A DNA stretch of 48,104 nucleotides from an uncultured Oscillospiraceae bacterium (lineage in GTDB: Bacteria > Bacillota > Clostridia > Oscillospirales > Ruminococcaceae): positions 1 to 48,104 of the forward strand of contig CAKSGA010000005.1 of NCBI GenBank assembly GCA_934454435.1. The letters run 5' to 3'. Made by a program: the position numbers and the translations under genes. Within the stretch, counting starts at the first letter, position 1. Every line of letters begins with the position of its first letter. The notes beneath the pieces are model-generated. The model was not told the origin of the DNA. It made no database searches and worked only from the letters and a program-made list of their open reading frames with translations. Shown piece by piece: positions 43,039-48,104 of the stretch.

Positions 43039-44442
43039 ATGGACAATAACAATTTTGATCAGCTTGGATTTCCGGTGAATGACGATGGAAACGAGGATTT
43101 CGGAGCTACCCGTGAAATGAAGAGCATACAGGACGCTGACGGTCATGAGGATTTCTCTGACATAGCGCCCAGGGAGCGTTTTACAGAGCTCAACAGCGCA
43201 GACGACCCGGGCAGCACCCGCATGATGGACTCCCTGACGGAGCCCGGACCAGAGGTCAACCAGCCCGAGCCGTCTAATCCGGTAAGGAAGCGTAGAAAGC
43301 ACAAAAAGAAAAAGCACCAGTACAATCATACACGCACCATGGGACATATATTCCTTGGAGTGGTTCTGTCGGTCGGTGCGATCTGTGCGGGAATATTCCT
43401 TGCGTGGAAGGTGATAGTTGCGCTCCAGGACTACACAGGAATGGCAAAGAAAAGTCATGAGGCTACCATTACCATTGATGAAAGCATGAATGTTGATGAT
43501 ATTGCAGACACCCTGTACGAAAACGGGATAATCCAGATGCCGTGGCTTTTCAAGACCTACGTTAATATGGCTGACAAGGCTGACGGTTTCCTGGACGGCG
43601 AGTATACCGTCAATGCAGGAATGTCCTACAGCAACATAGTAACGATGCTTAAAACTGTGCGTACCTACACAAGTACTGTGACCGTAATGATACCCGAGGG
43701 CTCCAACGCCCGGCAGATAGGCCAGCTGCTTGAACAGAACTATGTCTGCCGTGCAAAGGATTTTGAGAACTACTACCGCACAAAGCTGGACAAGTACGAC
43801 TTCGAGGAACAGATAAAGGTGACCGACACACGCTTCTATGCGCTTGAGGGCTATCTTTTCCCGGATACCTACGAGTTCTACGTTATCGATGACCTGAAAG
43901 ACAATCCCGATTTTGACACCACTGAATATGCTAAGCAGGCTGCCGAGAAGATGTATTCAAACTTCGAGAGCAAGATCACGAAGAGCATGTACGCCCGTGC
44001 GACCGAGCTTGGAATGACGTTCGACCAGGTCATCACGCTTGCATCCATTATTCAGAAAGAGGGTACCAATCAGGACAATATGGAGAACATTTCCTCCGTA
44101 TTCCACAACCGTTTAGAGGATCAGTACGACTTCCCGCATCTCCAGTCGGATACCACGGAGTACTATATCCGTGACTGCATCGAGCCGAACATTCCGCAGG
44201 GTGCGAAGGAGCTTTACCAGGACGTTATAGACGCATATGATACCTATGTGTGCGACGGACTTCCCGCAGGCCCGATATGCAGCCCGGGTCTTGAGGCAAT
44301 AAATGCCGCACTTTACCCGGCTGAAACTGATTATTACTACTTCCTGAGCAGCAGCGACGGAGTATTCTACTACGCAAATACAGCAGAAAAGCATGAGCAG
44401 AACATCATCGACGCTGCGCTTCGTGAGGAGGACAACGAATAA
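43039..44442 (+). CDS. mltG: Endolytic murein transglycosylase MltG (YceG-like)
   Basis: Terminates glycan strands during wall synthesis. 467 residues: a long, acidic then basic cytosolic N-terminus (1-100), one membrane helix (about 102-127), a LysM-like segment (about 140-215), and the YceG catalytic domain with E341 in ASIIQKEG, preceded by EGYLFPDTYEF. The long cytosolic tail is typical of clostridial forms. The next gene begins 1 nt after its stop. mltG next to U32 family genes recalls the B. subtilis yrrL-yrrN-yrrO neighbourhood. Confidence 0.95.
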   Translation: MDNNNFDQLGFPVNDDGNEDFGATREMKSIQDADGHEDFSDIAPRERFTELNSADDPGSTRMMDSLTEPGPEVNQPEPSNPVRKRRKHKKKKHQYNHTRTMGHIFLGVVLSVGAICAGIFLAWKVIVALQDYTGMAKKSHEATITIDESMNVDDIADTLYENGIIQMPWLFKTYVNMADKADGFLDGEYTVNAGMSYSNIVTMLKTVRTYTSTVTVMIPEGSNARQIGQLLEQNYVCRAKDFENYYRTKLDKYDFEEQIKVTDTRFYALEGYLFPDTYEFYVIDDLKDNPDFDTTEYAKQAAEKMYSNFESKITKSMYARATELGMTFDQVITLASIIQKEGTNQDNMENISSVFHNRLEDQYDFPHLQSDTTEYYIRDCIEPNIPQGAKELYQDVIDAYDTYVCDGLPAGPICSPGLEAINAALYPAETDYYYFLSSSDGVFYYANTAEKHEQNIIDAALREEDNE

Positions 44443-45702
44443 ATGGATCACAAGACAGAGCTTCTTGCTCCGGCAGGAGATGAGGAGTGCCTGATCTCCG
44501 CCCTAGATTACGGCTGTGACGCCGTGTATCTCGCAGGCAAGAGCTATGGAATGCGTGCAGGCGCAAAGAATTTTGACTTTGAGGGCATGGAGCGGGCCGT
44601 GAAGCTCGCCCATTCCCGGGGCGTCAAGGTCCATCTGACCTGCAACACTATCCCGCTGAACAGCGAGATAGACGAGTTCCCGAAGTATATCGCCCAGGCG
44701 CAGGAGTGCGGCGTTGACGCTGCTATCGCCTGCGACCTCGGCGTGATCTCAATGATAAAGGAAAACGCTCCGAAACTGGAGCTGCATATTTCCACTCAGA
44801 CTGGTGTAGTAAACTACCGCACGGCGGTGGAGCTGTACAAGATGGGCGCAAAACGTGTAGTTCTTGCAAGGGAAGTCGGGCTAAAGGATATCTGCGAGAT
44901 ACGCCGCCGTATACCTGAGGATATGGAGATAGAAACCTTTGTTCATGGTGCAATGTGCGTGAGCTTCTCCGGCAGATGCCTGATATCAGAGTATCTCACC
45001 GGACGTGGAGCCAACCGTGGCGAATGCGCCCAGCCATGCCGCTGGGGGTATTACCTCATGGAAGAAAAGCGCCCCAACCAGTTCTACAAAGTGTTCGAGG
45101 ACGAGCGTGGCAGCTACATTCTGAACGCCCGGGACATGTGCATGATAGAGCATCTTGACGATCTGATGGAAGCCGGCGTGACCAGCTTCAAGATCGAAGG
45201 CAGGGCGAAATCTGCGTATTATGTCGCAATGACGGTCAATGCCTACCGTGCGGCAATCGACAGCTTCAAGCGTGGCGAGAAGCCGGCTCAATGGGTGCTT
45301 GACGAGGTCAATAAGATCAGCCACCGCCCGTACAGCACTGGCTTTTTCTACGGGAAGCCCACTGACGGCTCCGGTACTCAGGATCCCTCGGCAGTCACGA
45401 ACGGCGGGCAGTTCTTTGCCGACAGCGGCTACCGCAGGGACTCAGATTTTGTGGGAGTGGTTGACGAGTGCTCCGGCGGGATCATGCACCTCACCCAGCG
45501 GAATTATTTCACGCTGGAAGACGAGCTGGAGCTTGTACCGCCGCATCAGCAGCCTATCCCGTTCGATCCGTCAGAGATGATAAGCTCTGATGGCGAGAAC
45601 ATCACGATAGCCCGCCGTGCGACTGAAAGGCTCACGATACCGACTGATATTACAGTGCCGCCCCATACGATTCTCAGGAAGAAGATCGTTACCGGTAAAT
45701 AA
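44443..45702 (+). CDS. Peptidase U32-family protein, likely tRNA uridine hydroxylation (TrhP-type)
   Basis: 419 residues. The U32 signature ETFVHGAMCVSFSGRCLIS is present. Cysteines C172, C179, C195 and C233 (with C199 nearby) fit the metal or Fe-S site proposed for this family. In E. coli and Bacillus, U32 proteins (TrhP; YrrN/YrrO) help make 5-hydroxyuridine at tRNA position 34 from prephenate. The length of about 420 residues and the mltG neighbour match YrrO (TrhP2). Despite the name, protease activity is doubtful. ATG directly follows the mltG stop. Confidence 0.88.
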   Translation: MDHKTELLAPAGDEECLISALDYGCDAVYLAGKSYGMRAGAKNFDFEGMERAVKLAHSRGVKVHLTCNTIPLNSEIDEFPKYIAQAQECGVDAAIACDLGVISMIKENAPKLELHISTQTGVVNYRTAVELYKMGAKRVVLAREVGLKDICEIRRRIPEDMEIETFVHGAMCVSFSGRCLISEYLTGRGANRGECAQPCRWGYYLMEEKRPNQFYKVFEDERGSYILNARDMCMIEHLDDLMEAGVTSFKIEGRAKSAYYVAMTVNAYRAAIDSFKRGEKPAQWVLDEVNKISHRPYSTGFFYGKPTDGSGTQDPSAVTNGGQFFADSGYRRDSDFVGVVDECSGGIMHLTQRNYFTLEDELELVPPHQQPIPFDPSEMISSDGENITIARRATERLTIPTDITVPPHTILRKKIVTGK

Positions 45703-45733
45703 AAATGCAGCAAAGCTGCGGAAAGGAAATCTT

Positions 45734-46795
45734 ATGAGCGTCAAGGATTATAAGTGCCCTGGCTGTGGCGCCAAGCTTAAATGGAACGCAGAAGAGCAGA
45801 AAATGAAATGCGACTACTGCGACAATACCTACGACATAGAAACACTGGAGGAATTTGAGAAAGAGGAGTCTGAACAGGCTGCCGATAATTATTCCTGGAC
45901 CCCGTATGTCGGAAACGGCGATGTTGAGGGCATGCGTACATACGTCTGCGAGTCCTGCGGCGGTGAGATATCCGCTCCAAGTGACCAGGCAGCGACAAAG
46001 TGTCCCTATTGTGACAGTCCCGTTATCCTCAACGAAAACGTTCAGGGCGTGCTGAAGCCTGACCTTATCATTCCTTTCAGCAGAACCAAGGAAGAGGCGC
46101 AGAACGCTCTCAAAAATTTCTGCAAGGGGAAGCCGCTCCTGCCTGCCAGGTTCATTTCTGAGAACCATATCGAAGAGGTCAAGGGACTGTATGTTCCTTT
46201 CTGGCTGTATAACTGTGACGCTGACGGTAAGATGCGCTTTGACGCCACAAAGGTCAAGAGATGGTCAACAGAAGATTTCGACTACACCAAGACCGAGCAT
46301 TATATGGTCATCAGGGAGGGCAGCGCTGCCTTTGATAACGTTCCTGTAAATGGCTCCTCGAACGTCGAGGCACGCTACATGGAGGCTATTGAGCCATTCG
46401 AGGCTGAGGAAGGCAAGAACTTTCAGGACGCATACCTCTCCGGCTTCCTTGCAGACAAGTACAATATCAGTTCAGAGGACGCTCAGCCCCGGGCAAACGA
46501 GCGTGTCAAGAATGGCATGGAAGTACTGCTCAGAAATACCGTTGTGGGTTACGATACAGTTTCGACCCAGACCAGTAACTGCAGGCTCCAGACCGGTAAT
46601 GTGCGCTATGCTATGATGCCGGTGTGGATACTCAGCACCAGGTATCGTGGCAAGGTCTACAAGTTCGCTATGAACGGCCAGACCGGTAAATTCGTGGGCG
46701 AACTGCCTGTAAGCTGGCGTAAGTTCTGGGGATTTTTCGCCCTTATAACCGGCGTTGTTACAGCACTGGGCACAGTGCTCCAGATATTTATGTAA
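45734..46795 (+). CDS. Double zinc-ribbon membrane-tethered protein (YdjG-like)
   Basis: 353 residues. Two zinc ribbons at the N-terminus: C8/C11/C26/C29 and C72/C75/C90/C93. A large soluble domain follows, and a single membrane helix near 331-350 ends the protein. It resembles Bacillus YdjG, which works with YdjH and a SPFH protein to place PspA at the membrane. Start ATG 45734 has AAAGGAAA upstream; the open frame extends back to 45617 inside the U32 gene but has no ribosome site. The next gene encodes a YdjH-like tail, which supports the assignment. Confidence 0.82.
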   Translation: MSVKDYKCPGCGAKLKWNAEEQKMKCDYCDNTYDIETLEEFEKEESEQAADNYSWTPYVGNGDVEGMRTYVCESCGGEISAPSDQAATKCPYCDSPVILNENVQGVLKPDLIIPFSRTKEEAQNALKNFCKGKPLLPARFISENHIEEVKGLYVPFWLYNCDADGKMRFDATKVKRWSTEDFDYTKTEHYMVIREGSAAFDNVPVNGSSNVEARYMEAIEPFEAEEGKNFQDAYLSGFLADKYNISSEDAQPRANERVKNGMEVLLRNTVVGYDTVSTQTSNCRLQTGNVRYAMMPVWILSTRYRGKVYKFAMNGQTGKFVGELPVSWRKFWGFFALITGVVTALGTVLQIFM

Positions 46796-46807
46796 GGGGG
46801 TGGTCGT

Positions 46808-47308
46808 ATGAAAAAGATATTTGCATTCACGGCGGCTGCAATAACTGCTGTGACTATGACTGCTTCCGCAGGCGCTGTTGATTTTGCCCGGGAGCACCAG
46901 GCGTTCCAGCCCGCTGTAGTTTATATCGATAATAATGAGCAGCCTGAATTAAGCAACGCTGACCTTACAGCAGACGATGAATACGGAATTCTGCTTCTTG
47001 AAAATGATGTTTTAACAGCAGATGAAACCTTAGACCTTACCACAGAGAGTTCTCAGCAGACCAGCAGCGAAGAGACCTTCACAGCGCAGGATATCCTGAA
47101 GATGATAGGAATATCATTTGTCATCGGACTTGTTATTGCACTGATAGTATGCCTGGTCATGAAATCCTGCATGATATCTGCCGTTCCCAAGTCCACGGCG
47201 AACGACTACATACGCAAGAACAGCTTTAATATAACCCGCTCCAGGGATATTTTCATCTATTCAAACATAACAAAGAAAAAGCGCCAGAAGCAGGAAGATA
47301 AAAAATAA
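46808..47308 (+). CDS. TPM-tail protein lacking the TPM domain (YdjH-like)
   Basis: 166 residues. Signal peptide (1-23), a short acidic, Ser/Thr-rich outside segment (24-92), a membrane helix (about 98-118), then a cytosolic tail with ANDYIRKNSFNITRSRDIFIYSNIT. That tail is the conserved C-terminus of TPM-domain membrane proteins of the YdjH type, but the usual ~140-residue TPM (phosphatase-like) domain is missing: only about 70 residues separate signal and helix. No frameshift is visible. ATG follows AAGGGGGTGG. It lies 12 bp after the zinc-ribbon gene. Confidence 0.75.
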   Translation: MKKIFAFTAAAITAVTMTASAGAVDFAREHQAFQPAVVYIDNNEQPELSNADLTADDEYGILLLENDVLTADETLDLTTESSQQTSSEETFTAQDILKMIGISFVIGLVIALIVCLVMKSCMISAVPKSTANDYIRKNSFNITRSRDIFIYSNITKKKRQKQEDKK

Positions 47309-47325
47309 AGACCGGAGGGATCATC

Positions 47326-48104
47326 ATGGCAGAACACAGATTTCTTGATGAAACGCTGACCTTTGACGAAAGAGTCAGTGCGCTACTTGAGGAGCTCACT
47401 GTCGAGGAAAAGCTCAGCCTTCTAACTACGCATATGAACGCTGTTCCGAGACTCGGAATAAAGGAATTCTGGATAGGTGCAGAGGTAGCGAGGGGACTTG
47501 TCTGCCGTGATGACAAGAACGGCGAGGCTCCCACCACGGTATTTCCGGAACCTTTCGGGCTTGCAGCTACCTTTGATAAGGACGTCATGAAGCGCATGGG
47601 CGAGATAACCGGAATAGAGAGCCGAATTTATTACGGCAAGGGACGTTCCTCCCTGTGTGTATGGGGACCAACAGTAGACCTTGAGCGTGACCCGAGATGG
47701 GGACGTACTGAAGAGGGCTACGGCGAGGACCCCTGCCTGACAGGAACTATGGCCTCTGCTTACACATACGGTATGGCGGGTGATGACGAGAAGTACCGCC
47801 GTGTTATCCCTACCCTGAAGCATTTCTATGCGAACAATAACGAGGACCACAGGGTAAATTGCAGTGCCGGAATTCCCGAGCGCCTGAAGCATGAGTACTA
47901 CCTCCGGGCGTTTGAAAAGCCCATTCGTGAGGGCAGAGCCGGGAGCCTTATGACCAGCTATAACGAAGTCAACGGCGTTGAGCAGATAGTGTCACTGGAG
48001 CTGCAGAAGTTCTGCCGTGACCAGTGGGGGCTCCTTTTTGCAGTGACTGACGGAGCAGATTTCATACAGAACGTCCAGTATCACCGCAGTGACAAGGACC
48101 ACAC
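47326..48104 (+). CDS. GH3 family beta-glycosidase, cut by the window end
   Basis: The first 259 codons of a GH3 enzyme; the frame is open to the last base. ATG 47326 follows GGAGGG. No signal peptide, so probably cytosolic. It shows the family landmarks: RDPRWGRTEEGYGEDP near 122-137, KHFYANNNE near 164-172 and the nucleophile D242 in VTDGADF (SDW in many homologues). Substrates may be cello- or xylo-oligosaccharides; the specificity cannot be told from this part. It fits the fibre-degrading character of the mannanase and GH31 genes, though it lies far from them. Confidence 0.9.
   Translation, partial: MAEHRFLDETLTFDERVSALLEELTVEEKLSLLTTHMNAVPRLGIKEFWIGAEVARGLVCRDDKNGEAPTTVFPEPFGLAATFDKDVMKRMGEITGIESRIYYGKGRSSLCVWGPTVDLERDPRWGRTEEGYGEDPCLTGTMASAYTYGMAGDDEKYRRVIPTLKHFYANNNEDHRVNCSAGIPERLKHEYYLRAFEKPIREGRAGSLMTSYNEVNGVEQIVSLELQKFCRDQWGLLFAVTDGADFIQNVQYHRSDKDH

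Noticed and set aside
45617..45733. Longer N-terminus of the zinc-ribbon protein
   Set aside because: It overlaps the U32 gene and has no ribosome site; ATG 45734 has AAAGGAAA and the zinc ribbon starts right after it.

Overview
The window is a gene-dense, GC-rich piece of a low-copy chromosome from a spore-lineage Clostridia member, most likely a Ruminococcus-like Oscillospiraceae. The reasons are the clostridial gene content (DUF951, YunB, SpoIIGA/SigE/SigG, Sua5, MltG-U32 synteny), Gram-positive Shine-Dalgarno sites, sigma-A promoters with 17-bp spacers, and plant-fibre enzymes (GH5 mannanase, GH31, GH3). No rRNA, tRNA, CRISPR array, transposase or prophage is visible, and no gap between genes exceeds 300 bp.

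Layout. 1-266: a structured intergenic repeat and terminator, then a sigma-A promoter. 267-7953 (+): DUF951, prfA, sua5, coaE, an SLT transglycosylase, an M18 aminopeptidase, yunB and ligA. 7954-8146: a MITE-like element between two identical 26-bp palindromes. 8147-12122: a secreted GH5_8-type mannanase (-) divergent from a GH31 glycosidase and sfsA (+). 12100-16346 (-): an apparent operon (membrane protein, degenerate AcpS, Tet(M)-like GTPase fused to a Rae1/YacP nuclease, trmO) with an intrinsic terminator in front of the fusion gene. 16616-19531 (+): proB, proA and a membrane protein. 19541-24678 (+): pheS, pheT and a lipoprotein. 24697-27561 (+): ABC-F ATPase, a 2-TM protein and a DUF4375 protein. 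27691-31382 (+): a heterodimeric ABC exporter. 31526-35737 (+): a P-type-ATPase-fold protein with its catalytic motifs replaced, a DUF368/PopT lipid-carrier transporter, and sigG. 35734-37289 (-): sigE and spoIIGA. 37442-40163 (-): prfC and a YbhN/MprF-like flippase. 40387-44442 (+): thymidylate kinase, DUF2156, DJ-1, 5-FTHF cyclo-ligase and mltG. 44443-48104 (+): U32 protease-like, zinc-ribbon membrane protein, TPM-tail protein and a truncated GH3 gene.

Themes. (i) Translation: RF1, RF3, Sua5, TrmO, PheST, ABC-F, a U32 tRNA-hydroxylation-type protein and the GTPase-Rae1 fusion. The fusion and the ABC-F gene each start 18 nt downstream of an intrinsic terminator, which suggests attenuation. 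(ii) Sporulation: YunB, SpoIIGA, SigE and SigG. sigG is inverted relative to its usual place and runs tail-to-tail into sigE, the two stop codons sharing one CTAG. yunB and sigG both have stems that would hide the ribosome site in read-through RNA. (iii) Envelope: SLT, MltG, PopT, YbhN-like, DUF2156, the YdjG/YdjH-like pair and the pseudo-P-type ATPase.

The best candidates for new biology are the GTPase-Rae1 fusion with its attenuator and the neighbouring AcpS that has lost both metal ligands; the full-length P-type ATPase pseudoenzyme upstream of PopT; and the terminator-associated MITE-like repeat family. Family calls rest on motif reading and remembered homologues. No database search was run.
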